A stretch of 64,000 bases of DNA from CAVQJU01 sp963754955 (GTDB lineage: Bacteria > Acidobacteriota > Vicinamibacteria > Vicinamibacterales > CAVVIG01). The DNA lies in contig CAVWHY010000012.1 in the NCBI GenBank assembly GCA_963754955.1, positions 1,178,001-1,242,000 of the forward strand, read 5' to 3'. Both the position numbers and the translations under genes were made by a program. The notes beneath the pieces were generated by a model. The model was not told the DNA's origin. It did no database searches and saw only the letters and a program-made list of their open reading frames with translations. Positions 35,701 to 44,193 of this stretch are shown piece by piece. Every line of letters starts with the position of its first letter. Position 1 is the stretch's first letter.

Positions 35701-38015
35701 GGCTGTGTGTCTCCCTCTTTCCGCTTCATCTGGAACGGCACGCTTTTGACGATGCCGACCACGAGTGACGAAAGGCGGTCGTCGGGCCCGGCATTGCGGG
35801 CAATGGCTCGCACGGCCGGCATGTCGAAGTACTCGAGCCGGCGGCCCAACGCGTAGGTTAGCAGCTTCTCGGTGGTGTTGGTGACGAACGCGTCGCGACG
35901 TGCAAGCAGGGCGCGGCGCAGGCTCGCCGGGCCGTCGAGCGCCGTGCCGTCCACCAGCTTGCCGGTAGCGTTCACCGGAACGGCGCCATCGGTTTCACGC
36001 CATTTCCCGATCAGGTCGTAGTTCTCGAGCGCGAATCCGATTGGATCCATGACCGCGTGACATGACGCGCAGGTCGGGTTGGCGCGATGGCGCTCGAGCC
36101 GCTGGCGCAGCGATGTTTCCGTCCCGGCCGGCCCGACTGATTTCTCGAGGTTGGTCTCGACGCCGGGCGGTGGGTTCGGCACCGGGGCTCCAAGCAGGTT
36201 CTCGAGAATCCACTTGCCGCGTTTGACCGGCGACGTGCGATTGCCGGCTGACGTCGCGGTCAGGACGCTGCCCTGGCCGAGCAGGCCGCGTCGAGGGCTG
36301 TCGGCGCCGAGCGCGACGCGCCGGAACCGGCTGCCGCTGACGTTCGGAATCCCGTAGTGCCGCGCGAGGCGGCCGTCCACGAACGTGTAATCGGCGTCGA
36401 GCAGGTCGAGGATGCTGCGGTCGTCGCGAAGGATGGTCTCGAACAGCAGCTCGGTCTCGCGACGGAACGCGTATCGCAGGTTGCCGTCGAACTCCTTCGT
36501 GCCCGGCGCGATCGAGTCGAGCTGCCGCAGCAGGAGCCACTGTCCGGCGACGTTGTCGACGAGCGCATCCGCCTTCGGATCCGCCAGCATTCGCCGCGTC
36601 TGCCGTTCGAGCACCGCCGGCGTCGTCAGCGTTCCCGCCTTCGCCGCGGCGAGCAGCTCATCGTCCGGCACGCTGCTCCACAGGAAGAACGAAAGACGCG
36701 ACGCCAGCTCGAAGTTGTCGAGCCGGTAGACCGCACCCGCCGGCGACTGAGACGGCTCGCGCTCGAAGCGGAAGATGAAGCGCGGATCGACGAGCACGCG
36801 CGCGAGGGCGTACTGAATGCCGGTATCGAACCCGCGCCGCTCGAACCCGGACTTGTAAAACCCCATCAGGACGTCGATCGACGGATCGCGTTCGGGGATG
36901 GGCCGGCGCCAGGCGCGCGTGGCGAGTGCCGCGAGCGTCCGGCGGGCGCACGGTGTCTCGTCCTCAGCACGCGCGGGCCGGGCCTTCGACTCGGCGCTCA
37001 GGCCCGCCCCGAGCAAAGTCGAGGGGCGGCAGACGAAGATCTTCCGCCGGCTCGGCGTCTCGCCAGGCCCGGTCGGGTTGGACGGACCGGCGATCGTAAG
37101 GCTGCCGACGCCGGAGCTGATGCCCCATTCCGAAAACAGATCGTCCACGCCGCGCGCGTTCGCCTGGCGGACCACGGAAACGCCGACGGCGTGCGGACCT
37201 GGCGGTACGCGGACACGGTTGACGCGTGGCGCGTCGCGCCCGATCACGAGCAGCCGCGCGCCGTCGATGGTGATTTCGACGGGCTCCTCGGTCCCGACCG
37301 CCGGCAGCCCGAAACCACCGGCCGTGCGCGTCACCCTGAACTCGTATTCGGCGTCCAGCGGGAAGACGTGCTCCACGACGAAGCCGCCGCGGGTACCGGC
37401 CGAAAACCCTTCGCGCGTGTCCGCCTGCGACAGTCCCCTCGGCGCCGGGTAGGTCGCGGTGTCCGACGACGTCGTCGGATCGCCGACCGCGAGCCGGCTG
37501 ATCTTTTCCGCCGCTGATACGTACGCCTGCATCAGCGCCGGCGACACGCTCAGCACGTTGGAGATGTTGTCGAACCCGTCGCTCGAGTCGTCGCCCGGCA
37601 GCATCGCCGCCGCATCGATCGGGAGATCGAGCAGATCGCGAACGGCGTTGGCGTACTCGGCGCGATTGAGGCGATGGAGGACCGGCGCGCCCGGGTTCGG
37701 CGCCGCAGTCGCCGCACGATCGAGAACGGTTTCGACGGAGGCGGCAAGCCGATCGAGCGTGCCTCGATCGGGACGCGGTGCCCCAGCGGGCGGCATCATG
37801 CCGGTGCGCAGCTTCCGGACGACCTTTTCCCAGGATTGCGGATCGCGATCGGGATGATCGACGTCGAGCTGATCGAGCAGTAGCCCGCCTGCCTTGACGC
37901 GCCCGTTGTGACAGGTCTGGCAGTAGCGCTGAACCACGGCGCGCGGCTCGTCTGGACTCTGCGTCTGGCCGTAAATGGGCGCGGCGGCGATCGCGATGAA
38001 CAGGAGGTAGCGCAG
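35697..38015 (-). CDS. DUF1587/1592/1588/1585-type multidomain cytochrome
   Basis: This is an exported protein of about 772 residues. The order is: signal segment (LRYLLFIAIAAAPIYG), PSCyt-like haem motif CQTCH near the N-terminus, DUF1587 (LHRLNRAEYANAVRDLLDLP), DUF1592 (VLVDPRFIFRFEREPSQSP, ELASRLSFFLWSSVPDDELL), DUF1588 (RRGLLGQGSVLTATSAGNRT, with TCASCH) and DUF1585 at the end. No ATG, GTG or TTG lies before the signal segment; CTG 38015 is given as a guess, and a dispersed repeat begins 13 bases upstream. An in-frame repeat insert lies at 36981-37031. It is paired with DUF1552. Confidence 0.85.
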   Translation of the reverse strand: MRYLLFIAIAAAPIYGQTQSPDEPRAVVQRYCQTCHNGRVKAGGLLLDQLDVDHPDRDPQSWEKVVRKLRTGMMPPAGAPRPDRGTLDRLAASVETVLDRAATAAPNPGAPVLHRLNRAEYANAVRDLLDLPIDAAAMLPGDDSSDGFDNISNVLSVSPALMQAYVSAAEKISRLAVGDPTTSSDTATYPAPRGLSQADTREGFSAGTRGGFVVEHVFPLDAEYEFRVTRTAGGFGLPAVGTEEPVEITIDGARLLVIGRDAPRVNRVRVPPGPHAVGVSVVRQANARGVDDLFSEWGISSGVGSLTIAGPSNPTGPGETPSRRKIFVCRPSTLLGAGLSAESKARPARAEDETPCARRTLAALATRAWRRPIPERDPSIDVLMGFYKSGFERRGFDTGIQYALARVLVDPRFIFRFEREPSQSPAGAVYRLDNFELASRLSFFLWSSVPDDELLAAAKAGTLTTPAVLERQTRRMLADPKADALVDNVAGQWLLLRQLDSIAPGTKEFDGNLRYAFRRETELLFETILRDDRSILDLLDADYTFVDGRLARHYGIPNVSGSRFRRVALGADSPRRGLLGQGSVLTATSAGNRTSPVKRGKWILENLLGAPVPNPPPGVETNLEKSVGPAGTETSLRQRLERHRANPTCASCHAVMDPIGFALENYDLIGKWRETDGAVPVNATGKLVDGTALDGPASLRRALLARRDAFVTNTTEKLLTYALGRRLEYFDMPAVRAIARNAGPDDRLSSLVVGIVKSVPFQMKRKEGDTQP
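36981..37031. repeat. Repeat element inserted in frame in the DUF1592-type gene
   Basis: An imperfect inverted repeat (CCTTCGACTCGGCGCTCAGG ... CCCCGAGCAAAGTCGAGGGG) lies inside the coding frame, where relatives have a short loop before the Cys of the DUF1588-side block. It adds about 17 residues (LLGAGLSAESKARPARAEDE region). Confidence 0.6.
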
Positions 38016-38027
38016 GGCGTTAGAGAT

Positions 38028-38111
38028 GTAGTGCAGGCCTTCAGGCCTGCGAGTCACAGCGCGCCTGATGGGCTGCACTACATCCGACGCGGACCTGAAG
38101 GCCCGCACTAC
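38028..38111. repeat. Dispersed palindromic repeat, type I (double copy)
   Basis: GTAGTGCAGGCCTTCAGGCC is followed by a partial inverted copy (GATGGGCTGCACTAC) and a third arm (CCTGAAGGCCCGCACTAC). It fills the space between the ankyrin gene and the DUF1592-type gene on the minus strand. Confidence 0.7.
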
Positions 38112-38125
38112 ATCAACAAGGGTTC

Positions 38126-39670
38126 TCACTTGGCGCCGAGCTGCTCGAGCAGCGCAATCGTCGTCGGCTTGCGCTCCGCGCCGACGGCGGCAAGAAACAC
38201 CCCTTCGGCCCAGCGCAGGGGCGTGCGGCCCTCCCGGTCCTTGACGTCGAGGCGCGCGCCCTTCGACACGAGGTACTCGATGACCTCGTTCGATCCGCGA
38301 TTGGCGGCGCCGAGGAGAGCTGTCAGCCCCATGGAATTTGACGCGTTGATGTCGTTGCCGAGCTCGAGGCACATTTTGACGGCGTCGAGAACGGCCTGCG
38401 GCGATTCCGTATACGTCTGCTGGACCACCCAGTTGACTCCGGACGCGGCCATCAACGGCGTCGTGCCCGCAGGCGTCGCCAGGTTCGGATCGGCGCCGTA
38501 TTTCAGCAGCAATCGCATGACGATCGTGTCGCCCGACAGCGCCGCGCGGAGAAACGGCGTCTGCCCGGTGAGGTCCACCCACGACACGTCGCCGAGCGAG
38601 TACAGCCAGCGGCGGCTGGGCGGCACTTCGCGCGTCCGGGCGTTGACGCTCGCGCCCGCGTCGAGCAGTTCGTGGATGAACACCAGGATCGGCCCGCGGT
38701 CGACGAAATTATCCGTGGGGTTGTCCTGGTCCTTGTTGTTCATGTCGAGGTTGCGGTACTCGACGGTGGCCCAGAGCGGGGTGCGGCCCCAGAAGTCGTC
38801 CGCGTCAACGTCCGCGCCGTACTCGATCAGCAGCCGTGCGACGTCGAGGTGGTTGTTGAGCACCGCCATCAGCAGCGGCCGAATGCCGTTCGCCTCGGCC
38901 AGCTCGATGTCGGCGCCGGCGGCGACGAGTTTGCGCGCGCCGTCGATTCGTCCGTCGCGCGCGGCGTAGAGCAGCGGCGTCATACCGCCCTTCGCTTCGG
39001 CGCGTCGTCCGCGATCCGGGAGGCCCCCGCGGTTGATGCCGACGCCCTCGGACCCGCAGCCCGTGCCCTTGCACGGTTTGACGAACGGCGGCAGCGGACC
39101 TTTCCGCGTCTGCGCGTTGACGGCCGCGTGACGGCCGATCAGGAAATCGACGGCCTCGACCTGATTTTCGCGGACGGCGACCATCAGGCTGGTCTGCTGA
39201 AACTGCGTGTCGCGCGCGTCCACCTTCGCGCCGGCATCGAGCAACGCGCGCAGCGCGTCAGGAACACCCGTGCGCGCGGCCGTCATCAGCGCGGGCTCGC
39301 CGGCCGAATCCACGCTTTCGGGATTGGCGCCGGCCTCGATCAACAGGCGGATCATCTTCGCGTTGCCATTGAGGCACGCGAGGGCGAGCGGAGTGACGCC
39401 GTAGCGGTCCGCCGCCTGGACTTTCGCGCCGGCCTTGACGAGCAGCGTGGCGACCTCGAAATGATCCGTGAAGACGGCGCGGTGGAGCGGTGTCGAGCCG
39501 TCTACGCCCGCCGCATTGACGTCGGCGCCCTGCTGGAGCAGCGTACGCGCGAGCGCCTGATCGCCGTGCTCGGCCGCGCCAAGGAGAGTGCCGCTGGCCG
39601 GCCCGGCGAAGGCGGCTGCCGAAGCGAGCACCGTCGTCAGAAAGGCGGCGAGCAGGTGTCGTATGGCCAT
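38126..39670 (-). CDS. Exported ankyrin-repeat protein
   Basis: This 514-residue protein has a signal peptide (HLLAAFLTTVLASAAAFAGP) and about nine ankyrin repeats, such as DGSTPLHRAVFTDHFEVATL, YGVTPLALACLNGNAKMIRL, AGTTPLMAAS and MGLTALLGAANRGSNEVIEY. A longer insert between repeats (FVKPCKGTGCGSEGVGINRG) contains a Cys pair. ATG 39670 precedes the signal; the open frame extends 14 codons further. It probably mediates protein contacts in the periplasm. Confidence 0.85.
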   Translation of the reverse strand: MAIRHLLAAFLTTVLASAAAFAGPASGTLLGAAEHGDQALARTLLQQGADVNAAGVDGSTPLHRAVFTDHFEVATLLVKAGAKVQAADRYGVTPLALACLNGNAKMIRLLIEAGANPESVDSAGEPALMTAARTGVPDALRALLDAGAKVDARDTQFQQTSLMVAVRENQVEAVDFLIGRHAAVNAQTRKGPLPPFVKPCKGTGCGSEGVGINRGGLPDRGRRAEAKGGMTPLLYAARDGRIDGARKLVAAGADIELAEANGIRPLLMAVLNNHLDVARLLIEYGADVDADDFWGRTPLWATVEYRNLDMNNKDQDNPTDNFVDRGPILVFIHELLDAGASVNARTREVPPSRRWLYSLGDVSWVDLTGQTPFLRAALSGDTIVMRLLLKYGADPNLATPAGTTPLMAASGVNWVVQQTYTESPQAVLDAVKMCLELGNDINASNSMGLTALLGAANRGSNEVIEYLVSKGARLDVKDREGRTPLRWAEGVFLAAVGAERKPTTIALLEQLGAK

Positions 39671-39754
39671 GCCTACCGGCAAAGGGTAACACCGAGCCAC
39701 CGGGCCCCACACACCTCGCGATCGCTGGAGTGACGGACCTTGCGCACGAGCTAT

Positions 39755-39781
39755 TACTCACATAGTATGAGTATATGAGTA
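39755..39781. promoter_or_regulatory. Operator-like repeats upstream of the VapBC-type module
   Basis: TACTCA (39755-39760) is inverted to TGAGTA at 39768-39773, and the octamer TATGAGTA is tandemly repeated at 39766-39781. The site ends 10 bases before the antitoxin start, where antitoxin autoregulation would act. The AT-rich stretch may also hold the -10 box. Confidence 0.55.
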
Positions 39782-39791
39782 TGGTGCAGAG

Positions 39792-40016
39792 TTGAGCAGC
39801 CGGCTCCAGGTTCTTGTCCCGGAATCGCTTGACCGCCGCATCCGCAAAGCCGCTCAACGTCGGCGTCTGTCGACCGGCGCCTGGGTCCGTCAGGCCCTCG
39901 AACAGGCCCTGAAGGAAGACCGCGCGGTGGACCCCCTCGATCGCCTGTCGGGCCTGGGGGCGCCCACGGGCGACATCGATCAGATGCTCGCCGAGATCGA
40001 GTCAGGCCGCGGCTGA
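39792..40016 (+). CDS. VapB-like antitoxin
   Basis: This 74-residue protein has ribbon-helix-helix-like sequence (RLQVLVPESLDRRIRKAAQR, then LSTGAWVRQALEQALKED) and an acidic tail. The only suitable start is TTG 39792. Its stop overlaps the ATG of the PIN-domain toxin (TGATG), as in most VapBC pairs. Confidence 0.8.
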   Translation: MSSRLQVLVPESLDRRIRKAAQRRRLSTGAWVRQALEQALKEDRAVDPLDRLSGLGAPTGDIDQMLAEIESGRG

Positions 40017-40417
40017 TGGTCTTCGTCGACTCGAACGTCCCGATGTACGTCACCGGGCGGGATCATCCGCTCCGCGACCCGGCGCGACGCTTTCTCGAAC
40101 GCGCGCGCGGTGGACACATAGACATCTGCACCAGCACGGAAGTCCTGCAGGAGATCCTGTACCGGTACGCGGGACTCAAGCGCCTCGACCTTGCCGCGGC
40201 GGTCTACGATCTGTTCGTTCAGTTGTGCCCGACGGTCCTCCCGCTCGCGCTGGCCGACACCGACCGCGCAAAGGAACTCCTGACCACAGTCGGGGGGTTG
40301 AGCGCGCGCGATGCCGTGCACGCGGCGGTGATGCTCAATCACGACATCGTACAGATTGCCACGTTCGATGAAGGCTTCGATCGTGTGGACGGCGTCACGC
40401 GCGTCCGACTGGAGTGA
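40016..40417 (+). CDS. VapC-like PIN-domain toxin
   Basis: This 133-residue ribonuclease has the four acidic PIN residues in place: Asp in VFVDSNVPMY, Glu in STEVLQEILYR, Asp in SARDAVHAAVM and Asp in IATFDEGFD. VapC toxins cut tRNA or rRNA. It is coupled to the upstream antitoxin. Confidence 0.88.
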   Translation: MVFVDSNVPMYVTGRDHPLRDPARRFLERARGGHIDICTSTEVLQEILYRYAGLKRLDLAAAVYDLFVQLCPTVLPLALADTDRAKELLTTVGGLSARDAVHAAVMLNHDIVQIATFDEGFDRVDGVTRVRLE

Positions 40418-40473
40418 CAACGCGACGATGAAATCTCCCGCACCTGCCTGCACGATTACTGCGGCTGGGGATA

Positions 40474-41025
40474 TTACCGGCGGGTGAGCGTGCCGCGATA
40501 CGTTGTCGTTCGCCCCGGCGTCACGAGCACTTCCGCTGACAGCGGCTCGTAGCCGTCTGCCAGCAGCTCGATGATGTGTGGCCCGGCCGGAATATCGAGG
40601 TGCCGATAGTAGCCGCTGAACGCCTCGACGATGCCGGCGTGACGGCCGTCGACGTACACGAGGGCGCGCCGCGGCTCCACGTCGATCTGCAGGCCCCCGA
40701 GGGGGCGCTCGATGTCGTTTCCACCTGGTTCAGGCGCGCCGGGAACCTGCGGCTGCAGCGTGTCTTGTCCCCACCACGCGTAATCAAACGCGACGAGGCC
40801 GAACCAGGGCAGACGGACAGGAAACACGCGATGCGGACGCAGTGGCCGGTAGACCATGGACGAACGAAAGACTGGAGACGGAATCGGTGTCGGCGCTGAT
40901 CGCACAGGCGGCGATGGCCGCGCCGCCGCCGCTCCGCCGGTCCACCGCATTTGCGCAGACACGGAGCGCCCGCCGCCGCTGACGGCGAGCACCGCGATCA
41001 CCACTGCCGCAAACAGCGTCTTCAT
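40474..41025 (-). CDS. Exported PEGA-domain protein
   Basis: This 183-residue protein has a signal peptide (TLFAAVVIAVLAVSGGGRSV), a proline-rich linker and a C-terminal PEGA domain (GGLQIDVEPRRALVYVDGRH, then HLDIPAGPHIIELLADGYEP). PEGA domains occur in surface or envelope proteins and are not enzymatic. ATG 41025 is preferred over 41034 because it directly precedes the signal. Confidence 0.82.
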   Translation of the reverse strand: MKTLFAAVVIAVLAVSGGGRSVSAQMRWTGGAAAARPSPPVRSAPTPIPSPVFRSSMVYRPLRPHRVFPVRLPWFGLVAFDYAWWGQDTLQPQVPGAPEPGGNDIERPLGGLQIDVEPRRALVYVDGRHAGIVEAFSGYYRHLDIPAGPHIIELLADGYEPLSAEVLVTPGRTTTYRGTLTRR

Positions 41026-41316
41026 AAGCAACAAACGCCGGGCCGTGGGCGGCCGCCCATGCCCGGCGTTTTCATTGATTCACTGCGTGAAACCACGCCT
41101 CCCGGCAGGAGCCAGGATCAAGTGACTAATCTAACGTCGCCTTGTTGTGCGCATCAGCGGCGGTTACCCGGAGCCGATGCGCGGTGCTGGATCGGTGGCT
41201 CGTCCATTTGGACCCTCCGCCGATGCGATGCGCATCTGCCAGTACATTTACGCCTGTCGGAGGAGAAGGTCAAGCTGGAACAGTCACGAGCCACGAGCCA
41301 CGAGCCACGGCCCGCG
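41026..41316. other. Intergenic region with hairpin and short tandem repeat
   Basis: AACGCCGGGC near 41034 pairs with GCCCGGCGTT near 41062, around a GC-rich loop. A T-run follows on the plus strand, where the PIN toxin would be read through; on the minus strand it lies in the leader of the PEGA gene. It may be a terminator or attenuator. At 41283-41312, GAGCCAC is repeated three times. Nothing else is recognisable. Confidence 0.45.
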
Positions 41317-42117
41317 TCAGCGAGCCGTGCACGGTGTGGGATCCCACTTCGATCCGTCGGCTTCTTTCTTGAAATCCGACGTGACGACGAAGGGGATGGC
41401 GAGGTACTCGGGGTCGGTGACGATCGTCATCACCATCAGGTGATCGTTGCCGTCGGGTTCGGTGAAGCGCTCGAAGTACTCGGTGACGGTCGTCTTCGCG
41501 CTGTACGGGATGCCGTTCTTCCGCAGGTAACCCGGTTTCAGGTTTGTCGTCACGACTTCGAGCGAGCGCGAGCGGATGCCCTGGCGCTGGCTCAACCCGA
41601 GCGGCAGCTGACCGCCGACGGGCGTGAGACCGGTGTCCCAGCGCGCGAGCGAGTATCCCTGCCAGCTCGGGGGCTGGTTCGGAGGCGCCTGCACCGCTTG
41701 CCCTGAGCCTGTCGAAGGGAATCGAAGCACGCGCGTCTGCGTGCCGGCGTCGGTTTCGACCTTGAGCGTGTTGTCGTCCTGCCACGTGATGTGCAGCCGG
41801 CCGGGCACGCGCATGATCGCGGGCGCGCCGTAGCTCTTGCACTGGTTGCCCGCGGCTTCGTCCTTCGCCGGATCCCAGTTGTTCATGATCTGCTTCGCCG
41901 CCGGGTTGATCGGCACGCTCGCCGAATCGCCCCTGATGGGCGTCACCATCCGCCAGCGCCAGTCCTCGGTGACGAGCGACACCCAGTAGCCGGTCAGATC
42001 GACCGGCGCCGCTTCTTTCGGCGATTTCGCCGGCTGCGCGCCGCCGCGTCCCTGCGCCAGCGTCGTGACCGGCAGAGCGGCCGCGAACGCCAGCACCAGC
42101 AGGCCTCGTTTCGTCAT
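41317..42117 (-). CDS. Exported protein, family C (copy 1)
   Basis: This is a 266-residue protein of unknown function with a signal peptide (LLVLAFAAALPVTTLAQGRG). It is clearly homologous to 46086-46905: PVDLTGYWVSLVTEDWRWRM, LHITWQDDNTLKVETDAGTQ, KPGYLRKNGIPYSAKTTVTE and DPEYLAIPFVVTSDFKKEAD. The ITDP/P-F motif is shared more widely by the exported families in this array. A repeat unit (GCCCTGAGCCTGTCGAAGGG, about 41697-41720) is inserted in frame as PSTGSGQA, which copy 2 lacks. Its start overlaps the stop of the MBL gene (ATGA). Confidence 0.75.
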   Translation of the reverse strand: MTKRGLLVLAFAAALPVTTLAQGRGGAQPAKSPKEAAPVDLTGYWVSLVTEDWRWRMVTPIRGDSASVPINPAAKQIMNNWDPAKDEAAGNQCKSYGAPAIMRVPGRLHITWQDDNTLKVETDAGTQTRVLRFPSTGSGQAVQAPPNQPPSWQGYSLARWDTGLTPVGGQLPLGLSQRQGIRSRSLEVVTTNLKPGYLRKNGIPYSAKTTVTEYFERFTEPDGNDHLMVMTIVTDPEYLAIPFVVTSDFKKEADGSKWDPTPCTAR

Positions 42118-43130
42118 CGCGCCGCCAGTCCCTTGTAGATCGATTCGACGAATTGATCCGCCTTCACGAAGCTCTGCGGCGTCACGTACTCCGGATCGTA
42201 GTCGCGCGACGGCCGCGCGGCCTTGATCTGGTCGAGCGTCATTCCTTTCTTCACCATGTCCTGCACGCGATCGCGAACGATGGCGATCATGTCGCGGAAC
42301 TCGACGAGATCCGCCTCGTCTGCGAGCCGCCCGTGGCCGGGCACGATGTAGGTGCCGCCTTCCTGCGTGTGGCCGGGCACGGCGAGCTGGAGCAGGTGGT
42401 TGAGGGCGGCGATCTCGCCCTGGACGCTGCCGCCGGCCGCGACGTCGATGAACGGGTAACTCCCGGGCGTGAACACGTCGCCCGCGCTCAGCACGTCCGA
42501 ACCGCGGAACAATACGATGGTGTCGCCGTCGGTATGGGCGTTCGGCTCGTGATAGAGCACGACCGCCTCGCCGTTGAAGTGCATGTCCTTCGACGGCACG
42601 AAGTACTCGTCGATCGGCATGCCGCGAAGCCGCTCGGCGCCGCCCGGTTGCCCGGGCGCCAGCGGCGGCAGCGCCGCGGTCATGCGCCTCAGGACGTGCT
42701 CGTTCGCGATGATGTTGAGCGGCTGGAGCGGGTCGCCGGCGGGCGGGCCGCCCGCGCCCGAGAAATCGGGCCGCGGATCGACCGGGGCCGACGAGAACGC
42801 GACGTTGCCGCCGACGTGATCCGGGTGCGCGTGCGTGTTGATCAGGAACCGCATCGGCCGCGAAGACAGCTTGCGGATTTCGGCAATCAGCGCGCCGGCC
42901 GACGCCGCAACACCCGAGTCGACGACGAGCACGCCTTCGTCGCCGATTTGCACCGTGACGTTGCCGCCGGCGCCGAAGATCGCGTACACGTTGCGCTGAA
43001 CTCGCAGCGTTTCAAGAGGTCCACCACGTCCGGGAGGTCCAGCGGTCGAGGTCCGATGCTGCGCGCGGATTGAAATCGCCGCCGTTGCCAGCAGGACCGC
43101 CGCGAACACTCCCCAAGACGCTCGGCGCAT
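42114..43130 (-). CDS. Exported metallo-beta-lactamase-fold hydrolase (copy 1)
   Basis: This 338-residue protein has a signal peptide and the complete MBL metal motif, THAHPDHVGGN (His100, His102, Asp104, His105). Later ligands are H in HTDGDT and H in IVPGHGR. The closest neighbour by sequence is the MBL at 45086-46084. It sits between families A and C, forming the minus-strand triad. Substrates in this fold vary widely and are not deducible. Confidence 0.87.
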   Translation of the reverse strand: MRRASWGVFAAVLLATAAISIRAQHRTSTAGPPGRGGPLETLRVQRNVYAIFGAGGNVTVQIGDEGVLVVDSGVAASAGALIAEIRKLSSRPMRFLINTHAHPDHVGGNVAFSSAPVDPRPDFSGAGGPPAGDPLQPLNIIANEHVLRRMTAALPPLAPGQPGGAERLRGMPIDEYFVPSKDMHFNGEAVVLYHEPNAHTDGDTIVLFRGSDVLSAGDVFTPGSYPFIDVAAGGSVQGEIAALNHLLQLAVPGHTQEGGTYIVPGHGRLADEADLVEFRDMIAIVRDRVQDMVKKGMTLDQIKAARPSRDYDPEYVTPQSFVKADQFVESIYKGLAAR

Positions 43131-43140
43131 GGACTCTCCG

Positions 43141-44061
43141 CTACTTGAGGTTGCAGCCGCCGTCGTTCAGGCCGCAGTTGCAGTACCGCACGCAGATCGC
43201 CGGGGGTGGCGTTTCCGGCTTGCCCATCGTCTTCCGGTACTCCGGGTACATCGTCTCGGCGCCGCCGCGTGTCGCGGCGGCGGGGAGGCCGTACCACTCC
43301 GCGACCTCGCGCAGGAACGGGTTGGTGCCGGGAAGATGGTTCGGGACGGCCGACGCCGCTGACGGGACTTCGGGCACCGTCTCGCAGATGTCGCGCCCCA
43401 TTTGCTGCGTCGGATCCAGCACCCAAGTCTGGCTGCGCACCAGCGGCTCGGTGAGGATGACGGGATCGGTGATGACGGTCTGCACCGTCAGGTAGTTCCC
43501 GTGCCGGACCCAGTGCTCGGTGAACGTGCGCTTGTCGCTGGCCGGGATCCCGTTCCGCCGGATGTAGTTTTCCTTGAGGTGCGTCGTGTAGACGTTCATC
43601 ACGTTGTCCTGCCACGTGCCGACGGAGAAGCCCGACCACGTGTAGGGCGCGTTCGGCGACGGACGCGGCCGGCCATCGAGGTAGATCGTCCGCTCCATCT
43701 CCTGGAATCCCATGCGCAGGTGGTATGCGGTCAGCCGGTTGGTGACAGGATCGCGAATCGCATCGACGCGCATGTTCGCGAGGCCGCGCATCATGTAATC
43801 GCCCGCGTGCGGGCGGCACTGATATTCCTGCACGACGGAAATGCGATCGCTGTCGTAGCTGTCGGCGCGGAGGCGCCCCGCCTCGCTCAGCGGGATGCCG
43901 AGGTAGTCGCCCAGCTCGGGTCCGGGGAGACGCTCGGGACGATCCTCGTGGAAGAGCGGCGCCCAGTGTCCTGAGAAGTCTGCCTGCGCGAAGGCGGGCG
44001 GTGCGCACGCGACGGCCAGAAGGACGGCGCCCACCAGCCGGACAGAATTGATCTGGCTCAT
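43141..44061 (-). CDS. Exported protein, family A (copy 1), with Cys-rich tail
   Basis: This 306-residue protein has a signal peptide (LVGAVLLAVACAPPAFAQ). It matches 44194-45072 along its length: ADFSGHWAPLFHEDRPERLP, GPELGDYLGIPLSEAGRLRA, YLDGRPRPSPNAPYTWSGFS and TFTEHWVRHGNYLTVQTVIT. It ends with an extra tail containing CVRYCNCGLNDGGC, a possible metal or disulfide cluster that copy 2 lacks. The open frame extends 86 codons upstream; ATG 44061 precedes the signal. Function is unknown. Confidence 0.75.
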   Translation of the reverse strand: MSQINSVRLVGAVLLAVACAPPAFAQADFSGHWAPLFHEDRPERLPGPELGDYLGIPLSEAGRLRADSYDSDRISVVQEYQCRPHAGDYMMRGLANMRVDAIRDPVTNRLTAYHLRMGFQEMERTIYLDGRPRPSPNAPYTWSGFSVGTWQDNVMNVYTTHLKENYIRRNGIPASDKRTFTEHWVRHGNYLTVQTVITDPVILTEPLVRSQTWVLDPTQQMGRDICETVPEVPSAASAVPNHLPGTNPFLREVAEWYGLPAAATRGGAETMYPEYRKTMGKPETPPPAICVRYCNCGLNDGGCNLK

Positions 44062-44193
44062 ACCGACGAATCTCCCGGACTGAACTGGCCGATCAGTTTG
44101 CGGCTCGAGTGGTCCAGACGATAGTAGAAAGTCGGCATCAAGACAAGCCGACGGCGTAGAATTGGCGACCGTAGTCACACCGGAGGCTGAGGT

